From Bolinopsis microptera (Eukaryota > Ctenophora > Tentaculata > Lobata > Bolinopsidae): a stretch of DNA of 60,000 nucleotides. Every line of letters starts with the position of its first letter. Position 1 is the first letter of the stretch. Shown here one piece after another: positions 44,270 to 56,017 of the stretch. The notes under the pieces are model-generated. The model ran no database searches. It was given only the letters and a program-made list of their open reading frames with translations, and was not told where the DNA came from. The position numbers and the translations under genes were made by a program. The stretch lies in assembly GCF_026151205.1 (NCBI RefSeq), contig NC_087077.1:6722483-6782482 (forward strand), written 5' to 3'.

Positions 44270-44667
44270 GGGGGGGGGGGCCAAGTGGATATTTGTAGAT
44301 ATTTGGATAATGTCATCCACTTTTTTTGTGAATTATCCATTACAATAATCTACAAATATCTACATTTATCTACAAAAAATGTATATCTCAAATATGTGCC
44401 CAGAAATTCTACTGAATTTTTTGAGAGAAATGTATAAATTTGTAGAATTTGTAGAATTTTCGTGAATTATCCATTGACAATAATCTACAAATATCTACAT
44501 TTATCTACAAAAAATGTAATCTCAAATATGTGCCCAGAAATTCTACTGAATTTTTGGAGATAAATGTATAAATTTGTAGAATGTCATCCACTTTTTTCGT
44601 GGATTATCCATTCTACATTAATCTACAAATATCTACAAATATCCACTTGGCCCCCCCCCCCCCCCCT
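44270..44667. mobile_element. 398-bp G/C-capped foldback element
   Basis: The left end is an 11-base G run then CCAAGTGGATATTTGTAGAT. The right end is ATCTACAAATATCCACTTGG then a 17-base C run. TATCTT flanks both sides (44264-44269 and 44668-44673). The interior is made of repeated TCTACAAATATCTACATTTA blocks. Confidence 0.8.
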
Positions 44668-44913
44668 ATCTTGTCTATTAGTGCAGTTTGATCGACTTAA
44701 ACGTTCGGTCGATGACAAAAAGCTGTAGGGGGCAGAAAAAAAATCATGGCCTGACTTTGTTTTAGGACATTAGGTAAGTTTCGTCACTGCATAGCTATAG
44801 AGTAGCTGTGGCTCTGTTACAATGTCTCTCCTCACAAGTTTAGAAGGGAAAGTACGTGATGAGAATACAGTATCAATTACGTGCCTTCGCTATGAATAGT
44901 CAGTTTCAGATGA
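44668..44913. other. No gene seen
   Basis: No recognised features. Confidence 0.35.
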
Positions 44914-45890
44914 AATGGAATGTGAGGTATCTTCCTCACTTCAATGTGGAATGTGAGGTGTCTCCTTCACTTCAATCTGGAATGTGAGGTGTCTCGGGTC
45001 TCCTTCACTTTAATGTGGAATATGAGGTGTCTCCCTCACTTTAATGTAGAGTTTGAGGTGTCTCCTTCACTTTGCTGTGAAATGTGAGGTGTCTCCCTCA
45101 CTCAAATGTAGAATTTGAGGTGTCTCCCTCACATTAATCAGTGGCGTAACAAAGGGCCCCGCTGGGGGGGGGGGGGGGGGGGGGCGCCGTCTTAGGGGGG
45201 CGCCAAATCGCCGTTTGAATGTGGGACAATTTCGAAAACTTAACTAAAGTACTAGCAAAACTGCGCGTTTTGCTCTAGATACACACTTTTTAGATATTTT
45301 ACCGGCGTATCCTATAAAATCACATAATTTGTTAAATTTTAGGGAGGGGCATCAATGGGGGAGGGGGGCCATGGCCGGCCAACAGGGGGGCGCTTTTTTG
45401 GCGGAGGGGCGCCAACAGGCAAAGTTACGCCACTGACTTTAATGTGGAATTTGAGGTGTCTCCTTCACTTTGCTGTGGAATGTGAGGTGTCTCTGTCACT
45501 ATAATATGGAATGTGAGGTGTCTCCTTCACTTCAATGTGGAATGTGAGGTGTCTCCTTTACTTTGCTGTGGAATGTAAGGTGTCTCCCTCACTTTAATGT
45601 GGAATTTGAGGTGTCTCCTTCCTTTTGCTGTGAAATGTGAGCTGTTTCCCTCACTTTAATGTGGAATTTGAGGTGTCCTCTTCACATCAATGTGGAATGT
45701 GAGGTGTGTCCTTTACTTTGCTGTGGAATTTGAGGTGTCTTTCTCACTTTAATGTGGAATTTAAGGTGTCTCCTTCCCTTTGCTGTGAAATGTGAGGTGT
45801 CTCCTTCACTTTAATGTGGAATTTGAGGTGTATCCTTCCCTTTGCTGTGAAATGTGAGGTGTCTCCCTCACTTTAATGTGGAATGTGAGT
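44914..45890. repeat. 31-bp minisatellite interrupted by a MITE
   Basis: Diverged units of about 31 bp, TGTGGAATGTGAGGTGTCTC then CTTCACTTTAA, run on both sides of the MITE at 45139-45435. The array predates that insertion. Confidence 0.85.
45139..45435. mobile_element. hAT-type MITE copy inside the minisatellite
   Basis: The ends are CAGTGGCGTAAC and GTTACGCCACTG. Flanks ACATTAAT (45131-45138) and ACTTTAAT (45436-45443) match at 7 of 8 positions. It carries a G run of about 18 bases near its left end that the 40476 copy lacks, so the run has expanded in this copy. Confidence 0.85.
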
Positions 45891-48800
45891 CACAATTTGA
45901 ATTAATCTTAACCAGACAACATTGTTGTTGACACAAAAACAGTTCTATCTGCACAATCAATTTGAAATGAAAAGAAATGAAACGAAATTTCTGCTGTGCT
46001 GTAAGATTATTAGCAACTATGAAATCAGCATTACAATCCAGTTAGAAAATCTCGATGGTCTTGAATATCTGGCTGGCACTCTCGTTACTTCTTACCCTTA
46101 CTCCCCCTCTCCCTTTCCTTCCATTTAACCAACCTTTCAACCTTACCATTGTCATTTAAATGGTCCTTTCAATTTACTTATTTATTAATGACCATTGGGC
46201 ATAATATGATATGTTTATAATTTGTTTTATATTTTATTTGTACTGCTTTGTTGTGACCTATTAGACACTAGACAATTATATATTACAGCCATTCCTGTCG
46301 AAAAATTTACATATCTAATTATAACTGTGTTATTCTATTGTTTCATAATATCTATATTTTAGGCCGAAGTTAATAAGGTTTATTAGTAATTTAATTAAAT
46401 TCTGGCATTATCCAAGAAGTCCAACTAATTAGAAGCCTTCAACTAGTTCGTGCACCAATCCCCAAACTACTTATGACATGATATGATGGTAAGCAGATCA
46501 TATGAATGGTATCTTGGATGCAAATAGTTACGACTAGCATTATTTGACATGCTGGTTTATCCTGCTTCGCATACGAACCCAACCCTGGTCCCTGATATGA
46601 CCATTGACGCCAGACAACAATTTATAATTTCTCCTCAATCTGTCCCATCCAAATGTAAACGACAGGACATGGAGTTCTTTGGAAGATTTTTTTCTGGAAA
46701 AAGAAGTCTCAGCATTTTATTATTCTCTCATATGGATGCTGCAGGTCTCTGGTCCATTGATTTCGTCTAGCTGACCGTAGAGTACCATGTCAGAGATTGA
46801 AACAGTCGTTGATGATGGTATTAATTTAAAATATTCCACAAACCACTGCTCCCAGTTAGCAATATTGGATGACTGCCGGTTTTTAAAATTTCCTCTTTTG
46901 GTATGAAACTTCATCTCTTACGATTCTTGTTTTGTTTGAGAACCATAATTTCTTTTCATGTTGGTGTCACCCTAGTTAGTTTGACACATTACAGAGCGGT
47001 TTTCTGAGCTCGGGGATGAGAGGGAGAGAGGATTGAGGAGTGAGTGGGGGGGGGGGGCGGGGTGTAGGCAGTGGGAGGGCATTATCTGATTCTTGAAATC
47101 ACTTTTGAGTTCTGCTTATTTGATGTCTATGAAATAACCGAATATTTGATAACATACATATTAGGATTGCTGAAACCAGCTGTATAAATATTACTACTCT
47201 CGTAATCTAATGATATGTGCTGTGATCTATCATTTTCATCTCTGTGCTCAAATTTTCCCAGCTTCATTATTCTATCGTTTTTATATTATTGATTTATTTA
47301 TTGCTTCACTTCTTACGTAGCTCCTAATTATTAACATGTATAAAAGTTATAAATTTGTAAACTAAATAATTTTCCCAATGCTCATGACTCCATGCGGACA
47401 GATTGTTACCATTTCTTAGATCACACCGTTAGGTAAAACGTACAATACAATATAAATATTTACCATAATGTTCAGTTCTCATCTACTGTTTCTCCTGTTT
47501 TTTTCATATCTGACCCAAAACGTATTTGTGTGACAACCAACAGCAAATACCAAAAGGTCAAAACGGACATAAATAACCCCAATAACTACATTTAATTTTA
47601 CAATGTCACCAATTTAAACTACGTCATAAGATTAGTGTATGCCTTCAGGAGACTGGACTCTGAGAGTCTTTGACACTTTGTCACTATGTGCTCAAAATCA
47701 TGGCCTTGTGCCAAACGTCACACACACGTTAGTGACAAATTCACAAACTTTATATCACCCCAATTCCACTTTCTAGATTGTACTGCTATGTACACTGATT
47801 TAAACTACGTCATACGTTTAGTGTCTGCCTATAGGAGACTAAATGCAGGAACCCTTTGTAACTCTTTGCTTAGGGTTATCAACAGCCTGACTTAGCTCAC
47901 AACATGCTCTATCTTACTGGCATTGTTAATGAAGAAACTGTAAAATGTAGATTATAGCTAATTAATTAAGTAAATAATTAGTACTATGTTTTTATATGAA
48001 TAAAGCTGGTTTTGGCCCAGCCACCAATGTCAACTGTCTTCGCTGTTGTCACCGAACTTTTAAACTTGATGTTCAGGAATCTGGATACTAACACTTTAAA
48101 ACCTTTTGGCTCTCAATGTTCATATTATATCTCGCTTGTTTGGGTCAGTGGTATAAATCATGCAGCTCACTGAATCAAGGCAGTAGGGTAGTAGGGTAGT
48201 ACGTAGGGTAGTACGTTTCGTGAAAAGTCAGGGTGAGATTTTGTATCTTGTTAATACTGCGGAACTGCGGATTTGATCACTTCTGTCAGCGGATATTGTA
48301 AACCTGGAATTTGAAGGTCTTTTGAGCTATTTCACTCGATATCATTTGCAGCTCTGCGACTCAACTTAACAAGGTCAGTGACTCAGTATAAGATGGCGAT
48401 AATTAGATCTTAAAAATCCAGGCTACCCACGTCCCCCACCCCCAGTGGGCACTATAGTTTGAGTGGTAAAACCAGAGACTATTCTCCCAAATATGTAAAA
48501 TATCATATAAATTTCACCCCCTGGAGTGTCCTATAGCAGAGGCCCGGTCGTTAAGCCAGTGTCGGGTAATCTATCCAACGATTGCAAATTTTAATCATCG
48601 TACACAAACTAGACCATACTAGCCTAGTTACTCGAAAATTAGTTTGATTAAAATATGTATTACGGATTTTTACCTAAACAGTTGGAGTTCGTTCTCTCAC
48701 AAGATGCCTACGTCAGTATATGAATCTCGAATTCTGAGGAATTGCGTAGAAAGGGAATTTCATTTTTTAATGTCTCTCTACCAAAATTGTTGCCACACGG

Positions 48801-49085
48801 GACTTTCTGTTGCAATCGTAAACTGTTATTAACGTGCGGCGCGAGAACTGGGTCATAAAAGAATACTTTTCGACCAGCAAAATATCACGTTGGTTTTTAA
48901 TTAAGCTAAGCGCGCAATTTAAGTTTTTTAGTTTTTCAACGGTTCATTAGGTGACAGTGAAATCTTAATTCGACTTCTTCGATATCACTGATTGTAAGAC
49001 CTTGATTCCCCATATATTTCATTGAAGTTCAGCCAATTACAATTGACCAGTCAGCTGACTAACTTTTACTGTCTATCATAGGATT
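45891..49085. other. No gene recognised; upstream region of SIRT1
   Basis: Short frames at 46549-46770 (+) and 46720-46914 (-) have no family match known to me. The latter looks somewhat coding-like. A pair of related segments at about 47618-47660 and 47798-47840 (AAACTACGTCATA..TTAGTGT) is a small duplication. An acceptor-like TGTCTATCATAG just before the SIRT1 start suggests a 5' UTR intron. Confidence 0.4.
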
Positions 49086-51381
49086 ATGACCGAGAGGAGT
49101 GTGAACGAGATTACCTCTGACACGGACGATGTGTCCTATGAAATAAAACGAGCCCGAATAGGAACATCATCTCCGACAGACGACAAGCCGGCAAATGTGT
49201 CCATAGACTCGAATAAAGTTTCGGTTTACAGTAACGGGAACAGCGAGGCTACAGAGAGCACGTGCTGTGAATCAAACAATGTTAGTTCGGACGACTGTAA
49301 GGCTGAGTGTAATGGGGGAAGTAATGGTGTAGGTAGTCCTCCTCCACCCCAACCCACCCTTCCTATCGTCAATCCTGTGGTCTGGGTACATGAGCAGATA
49401 GAGAATGGTATTAACCCCATGTCCGTTCTGATCAATATCTTGCCGCCAAACGTTGCTCTCCCAGAGGGTCTTAGTGATCTGACTCTGTGGCGGATTGTGA
49501 TAGAGATATTATCAGACATGCCCAAGAGAACCAAGTTACCCCACATAAACACCCTTCATGACGTCATATCCCTCCTCAAATCCTGTCGGAATATTGTGGT
49601 AGTCAGTGGCGCTGGAATCTCTGTCTCTTGTGGTATTCCTGACTTCAGGTCTAAAGATGGTGTTTACGCCCGGTTAGCCGTGGACTACCCAGACCTACCA
49701 AATCCACAAGCCATGTTTGATATCCAGTATTTCGCTCTCAACCCTAAACCCTTCTTCAAGTTTGCATCTGAAATCTGGCCCGGCCAGTTCTCGCCCTCTC
49801 CCAGCCACCACTTCATAAAGCAGATGGAGGAACGACAGTGTTTGCTCCGGAATTACACTCAGAATATTGACACTCTGGAGAAAGTTTGTGGTATACGGAA
49901 TGTAGTTCAATGTCACGGTTCATTCGCTACAGCAACGTGTAGAACGTGCGGTAACAAGGTGGACTCTGATACAATCAAGGAGGATATCATGAAACAAATT
50001 ATTCCTGTCTGTAAGAGGTAAGCTTTAAAAGTACGTCGTACACTTTTGTAAACTGACTTGTAAAAAACATCCTTTTCGGTTTTTTATTATCGTAGAACGA
50101 ATTATTCTTCCTTGATCGATAATACTAGAAGCAGCCTTCTTCTGATTTTCGGTCTATTTTTAACTTGATAACATGTTTGATGTGCGACATATTTAACATT
50201 TTTAATATAATATTCAATTTTAGTTATGCAACTATAACATAATAACACAGCTTGATGAAGTGGATATTTTTTCAGACTGTAATATTAACATAATCGCCAC
50301 ATTAGAAATATCAAGCATAGGCGTTGATGTGATTTTAGTTTGCCAACAATCAGAAAAAATGTACAAAAAGCTGGTGGCGTATTTTAGCAGGTCCAATAAT
50401 CCATACTCATCAACAAACAAAAAACTTCAGATGTCCAGAACCTACTCCAGCTTCAATAATGAAACCGGATATCGTTTTCTTTGGAGAAGGATTACCGAAT
50501 GAGTTCCATCACGCCATTGAAGCGGACAGATTGAAAGCCGATTTGGTTATTGTGATGGGTTCCTCGTTGAAGGTGAAACCAGTGGCGCATATTCCTAACC
50601 TGGTGCCGCCGGACATTCCACAGGTGATGAGAATTGAGAAGCTACAGCTTTTAAAATCCTTATTTGGGTTATTTTACAGAATTGAATCGGACGGTCATAC
50701 AATTTCTAATCCCCATAATATCTTCGCATTAATTGTTGCCCACTAACATTTAAATCCTGGGCTGTGGTTGTGGACAGTCTCAAGTTAAAAACCTTTAAAC
50801 ACAACAACTTTCTTCAGATTCTTATCAACAGAGAGCCTCTACCCCATCTAAATTTCGACGTGGAACTGCTTGGCGACTGCGATATCATTGTCAACGAGCT
50901 GTGTTCCAGATTAGAGTGGACTCTTCCCAACACACCTACCTCAACTACAGACGACAAAATGGACGGCACGGAGAGGTTTGTCTGCACGCCGCCCGCCCGC
51001 TACATCTTCCCTGGCGCTGAAGTGCAGGATGACTGCTCGCAGGTAGACAGTGCATCAGATGAAGGCTCCGAGAGCCAGTCAGTCGTTACAACTGAGGACG
51101 AAGAGTCCAACACAGACAATTACGTAGCCCAGATGCGGTATGTCATGGGTTGTGATTCAAGGACATACTCCGAAAACCCGGGCCCTTCACGCATTTCCCA
51201 AGAAGTGTCAGAATATGGCAGCGAGCGATGGGAGTGTGAGAGTGTGAGTAATGTGAGCATTGCCGCGCAAATGGGCGACAGTAGGGAGCCCAGCGTGGAC
51301 AATGTATCAATATGCAGCGAGGTTGAGGACATGGAGAGTAATGTGAGCACAACGCCTCAACCTGCGGACAACATGAGTTGA
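49086..51381 (+). CDS. SIRT1: NAD-dependent protein deacetylase sirtuin-1
   Basis: Exons 49086-50017, 50431-50623 and 50818-51381 encode 562 residues with matching phases (2, 0) and AG/GT borders. An acidic N terminus with a basic KRAR (21-24) is followed by the STAC-type helical region ending [16 protein letters not shown]. The Rossmann NAD-binding core has [15 protein letters not shown] (from 175), [10 protein letters not shown] and the catalytic CHGS (His277). A zinc site is formed by Cys285, Cys288, Cys309 and Cys312, and GSSLKV and [10 protein letters not shown] are present. Near residues 428-444, [17 protein letters not shown] matches the C-terminal ESA segment that activates the SIRT1 core. 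The protein is shorter than human SIRT1 (747), mainly because the linker before this segment is about 20 residues. It should deacetylate histones and transcription factors in the nucleus. A possible AATAAA is at 51802-51807. Confidence 0.95.
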
Positions 51382-53257
51382 AATCCTGTCCACACAGTTC
51401 GTTCCGTACACGTGCAAAATATACAAAGTGCACGTGTATAGTGTGATCTGTGCATCGTGTGCCCTGTGCCCGTATAATGCACTATAAAGCTCCGACAACA
51501 CGATTACCAAGAGTTGCTCTAACAACGTCAGTCAGTTTTTTATTGTTCTGTGATGCAATATTTAAGAAAAAATTGTTGTGACCACAGTTTTTGACAGCCA
51601 GTATAACAATTGCAAAGGGATTATATAAGACTTGGAGCAGGGTATGAAATATTTAGCTGTGAGTGAGATTTGAGAAGCGTTTGTTTATAAATCCAGTTAA
51701 ATGTGACTATTTCTGACCCGTTTGTGGACGATTTTTGTGTCCACTGAATTTGGTACGACAGCTTTACAATCGATCGGAAAAATCATACAAGAGCTTTTCA
51801 AAATAAACCGAATGATTGAATCTGATTTAATGGTTATCTCACTCAAGCAGGATCGGACTCTCACGAAATCGTGTTGTCAGATCTTAAGATATTTTCATGT
51901 TATGTGAGTTTGCTGGACTGTCAACATATTGTCCCATGAGCATACTGGTTCAAAATTTTTGGTTATTTATTTGCAGTTTAATTTCGGTAACTTTTATTTG
52001 AATACGCAGGTTGCCACACCGCGATTACCTGATATGAAGGTTTCAGGCTTCAGCTTTATTACATGTTTCTAAGGTGTGGAGTATAAAAACTGACCGTTAT
52101 TTTCATCAATTTTATTTATATAAAAGTTGAAGTGAATTTTATGTAGTGAATTTCAGCTTCACGCATTTGCATCGAACAGCCTTTAACAAACCTTCCAAAA
52201 ATCTACTTTGTTTTACCTCCAACCATATTATGACTCAACCTTTCTGCTAAACTTTTTGTGTTAAAGTGTAACGCTGCTATAATTCTAAGCAATAGGATAA
52301 TCTGTGACCTAAACCTCCCTTGGTAATTTCGTTTTTTGTTCGCGATAAAGAATTGCATTGGTTTCACTCTATTAGATTTGCTGTCCAATCGATCAAGGAA
52401 AATACAATTAGCCACTGACCCTGTAAACATGATGAAGTTTATGATAGATCGCTGTTAACCAAATGATCACAACGGAGCAAACATCGGGTAGAGTAGATAT
52501 TTTCATTTAAATCTTTTGTTAAAACAAACATGGCGTTCCACCTATATACTCTTTAATAGTAATGTGTCTGTCTATTTTACGGCGACCCCTTTTGGTATTT
52601 TCCCAGTTTTAGAGTATAAATATGGAAACAAAATTTTGAAATGAATCTATTTTAAGTTTGGTAATATATGAGAGTTAAGTTTAGTGAGTTATCACTTTAA
52701 TCATTTCTGTACGCTCTTTTGGGTACTGAAAGTGGCAAATTTAGGCATAATGTCTAACATATTACGTTGCAACATGATGTTCACGCTATGAAGTGAGGAA
52801 CTCTTTATGTATCACGAATTTTAACCAAGTTTAATTTAATTCTGTATTCCCTTTGTTCTTGCGTCCAAATTACAAAATGTCAATTAAGATAATTATCTTC
52901 TTATTGGTTTACTGATACTGGGCTTCATTCGAATTGAGCTGAGTATAAGAGTGCCAATGAAGACTAATAGTTACATTTATTGTTTATATCCGATGTGATA
53001 ATAATCATACTTCATAAAGGTTGTTAAGTACGTGAAAAATACGCTTCAAATGGGTTGTTTGCAGTGGAACCAAGGCATATAACTCAAGATCTGAATATAC
53101 GATTTTCTTGAAACTTTCCAGATATGGACCATATGTTTATAAATATATAACGGATAATCTGTGCAAGTTTGGGCGAATTTCTAAGCCAAATTTGAGATAT
53201 CACTTCAAACATCTCCAAATGGTCGGTTTGCAGTGGCACCAGGGCATATACATTATA
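51382..53257. other. SIRT1 3' flank; no further gene seen
   Basis: AT-rich; short frames have no recognisable domain. Confidence 0.4.
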
Positions 53258-53470
53258 CAGGGTGGCCCAGAAGTAACACTAACTGCCCACACGCAACCCT
53301 AATAACTCACGTAATTTGTGTCAAAATTGCAGAATTGCAATCAAACTTAAATTTCCTGAAAGTTTCGTAAAATTTCATTGATTACAGAGGGTGTGCAACG
53401 ACACTTCCTCTTTATCGTCATAAAGTGAGATATTAATTGCCATATCCAAATCCCCCAAAGTAAAGTCGAA
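53258..53470. mobile_element. Foldback family P fragment (copy 2)
   Basis: It starts CAGGGTGGCCCAGAAGTAAC and parallels 2846-3060 with indels (AATTTCCTGAAAGTTTCGT block). It ends without loop or second arm. A separate palindrome follows at about 53488-53528 (ATTTTTGACTTATTTGTT and its complement). Confidence 0.65.
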
Positions 53471-53528
53471 CAATTTTTAATTTAACTATATTTTTGACTT
53501 ATTTGTTCAACAAATAAGTCAAAAATAG

Positions 53529-54100
53529 AATGAAATTAAAAATTGAATTACTTATCTTGCTTATATTATGTCTATGAGTCCACATATTCAAGATTTACAA
53601 CGCACCGGGCCACTGGCGTTGCAAGATATTAAGTGTTACGTCACTTTAAACTGTTACACAATTTCGTATCTACATCGAATATCTGTATCGAGCGATTGGA
53701 AATTTCTTCGATTACAGACACATTGCAACGTCATGACGCGTCAGTGCGTTTTACATCTTGAATATGTGACTTCGGCATTCAGACTTATAAAAGCAAGATG
53801 TTTCATAATTATCAATATCGTTTTATCGTTAGTGGTTTCTGTTTCTGTTTTTATAGCTGAAGCTGAATTAACCTAGCGCAGCTTTCGAACTTAAAAATGT
53901 AATTCTATTTTTTACTTATTTGTTCGATTTTGGTTATCTTGAAATTCGCAACATCTTGTCCGTCTCCATGTCATGAATGTCGAACGTACATCATTTTCGG
54001 CCCGGCCAAAAGAACTCCACAGTGAAACATCTCAAATTTGTTTGGTGAAAAATGCGTATTGTATTTTTGACGTATTTTTTAAAATATGACTTTTACTACA
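53529..54100. other. No gene seen
   Basis: A 102-codon frame at 53568-53876 (+) has no recognised domain. Confidence 0.35.
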
Positions 54101-54426
54101 TTAACGGGTGATACTCGCAACTCGTAAAACATTTGTTCCAAATACTCTTTGTAGCGCGATGCGTTACTGTGCCGCGCCAAGCTGCCATGAATTGACATCG
54201 TCAATTAAAATACTCCAGGATCGACCGTCGACGAGTCCAACGCGCCGCGCATCTTCTCGCAACCACAGATGTGGTTGCAGATCGGTATACCCAATGCAGA
54301 TGCCAGATCGGCGAGATGCGAAAGATTGACATAATAGTGAATTTTTAAAAATGGTACACAGTGGCCCAGTAAGACACGCGCCGAGTTGGACTCGTCGACA
54401 AATATTTTACGAGTATCACCCGTTAA
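54101..54426. mobile_element. TTAA-flanked MITE
   Basis: The ends are TTAACGGGTGATACTCG and CGAGTATCACCCGTTAA, with TTAA as the outermost bases on both sides, the target of piggyBac-type elements. The interior is CGCG-rich and includes the module GTAGCGCGATGCGTTACTGT, seen again at 55892. No transposase. Confidence 0.7.
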
Positions 54427-54988
54427 AAATCGTAGCGATGCACTATTTGCCAAATAGTCTATTTGCCATATATGGTCTGGGCTGCTACTAACAATTTTTT
54501 ATTTTTTATCGCGATCGGTTATCGGCGATAATTTCTAACTGATGAACCAATAATAATAATATAATATTAAACTTTTTTTTTGCTAAAATTATTTCCAAAA
54601 AGTTTGAAATTCCGTAATAAATCATTGGTTAAATTTAGCGTTATTGGGCCTCTACAGTTAATTTGTCATACGTTGTATGACCCGCCGCGCACTGATACAA
54701 TGATACATATGCCTCCTCTTGTCTGAAAGCTCCAAGGCTTATTTACGAAATGAAGGTTTATGCTGTCAAACTACTCTGACTGTTGCTCGTTCAAAATTTT
54801 TTACTGAAATAGTCAGTACAATTTCTTCATTTTTATGGTTTGTAGTTACATAACAAATACAAATAATGTTACATTTTCATCTGTAAAGTGCAAACTTAGA
54901 TATTCATGATCTTATAAGTCGAAAATGTAAATTTTTTATTAATTACTAATTATTAATACAAAATTACTTCAGGCGATCTAATCAAATA
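54427..54988. other. No gene seen
   Basis: It contains only a short match to the end of the 36097/55287 element (GTCATACGTTGTATGACCCG near 54667). Confidence 0.4.
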
Positions 54989-55145
54989 GGGGTCGTTCAC
55001 ATATTACGTAATCAGCCGAGAGGGGAGGGGGGTTTACAAATGATTACGCTAGTCTAATTTTTACACAATAGCTATGTGTAAAACTGATTACGGAGGGGGG
55101 GTAAAAATTGTTCAAAAAGTGATTACGTAATATGTGAACGACCCC
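54989..55145. mobile_element. 157-bp MITE with GGGGTCGTTCAC ends
   Basis: The inverted ends are GGGGTCGTTCACATATTACG and CGTAATATGTGAACGACCCC, with ATA on each side (54986-54988 and 55146-55148). The same kind of terminus is common in MITEs of many invertebrates (from memory). Confidence 0.75.
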
Positions 55146-55286
55146 ATACTTAATAAAATATCATCTCAGTCAAATTTTGTTCTCCATCAAAGACTCTTAA
55201 ACTCACCTTCCTGTATGTGTTGATTTCCATATGCAAGGGAGGGGAGGGGGATAGCCTAACTGCATGGACATGGACATGGCATATTG

Positions 55287-55387
55287 TTGTATCACGTGGT
55301 GACCCCCACGATCGCTTCACTGTAGAGTTTCGACGATACAGGGGGAGCCGCGCACTCGTGCGCGGCGGGTCATACAACGTATGACAA
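55287..55387. mobile_element. SINE-like insertion, second copy
   Basis: About 90 percent identical by eye to 36097-36193. GCATATTG flanks it at 55279-55286 and 55388-55395. Confidence 0.65.
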
Positions 55388-55395
55388 GCATATTG

Positions 55396-55881
55396 GCATT
55401 GTGAGATACGCATCTTGATGTTAAGTGGGTGGTACTACTGTTATGATATAGTACCAACAGTAAGGGTCAGACCCTAAATGTGTGGTGCATGGATGGGTAA
55501 AAATTGCACAACATAACTTAGGTAATAAGCTGATCATGTGTTCCATGCATTTAGATTCTTCCCCTCCTCTCCTTCCCCGTACTGCTACAAGTCAAGTCTA
55601 TAATCTTTGTTCGAGAACTTTGCTGCGGATTGGCAATTATTAACGACTAGACTGAATTGTTTCAACTCGGACAGTTGTCAATTATGCAATTTTGATGATT
55701 CAGTAAAAATAAATAACGCACTGAAATTAAATAAATTATGTAAAATATCAAATTAAAAGTCAGTACTCCCTGTACTCTAATCTACTGTCACTAGTTATAA
55801 ACTTCGTCACATGGTTTAGAGTTTCCCTGATCTGAAGCTGAAAGCAAGAGGTTTTAAATGAAGATATTGATTATTCAGTTT
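55396..55881. other. No gene seen
   Basis: No recognised features. Confidence 0.35.
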
Positions 55882-55891
55882 GGTCATGGTT

Positions 55892-56007
55892 GTAGCGCGA
55901 TGCGTTACTGTGCCGCGCTGCGCACTTAATAAGGCTTCTCACAGCTAGATCGGCGAGATGCGCTACTGTGCCGCGCCGAGCTGCCATGAATTGACATCGT
56001 CAATTAA
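55892..56007. mobile_element. 116-bp CGCG-rich insertion with a 10-bp duplication
   Basis: It starts GTAGCGCGATGCGTTACTGT and ends with the hairpin AATTGACATCGTCAATT plus AA. GGTCATGGTT flanks it exactly (55882-55891 and 56008-56017). The module ATGCG/CTACTGTGCCGCGC occurs twice inside. Confidence 0.7.
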
Positions 56008-56017
56008 GGTCATGGTT

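Noticed and set aside
46720-46914. 64-codon minus-strand frame (NWEQWFVEYFKLIPSS)
   Set aside because: It may be a retroelement scrap, but no hallmark motif is present.
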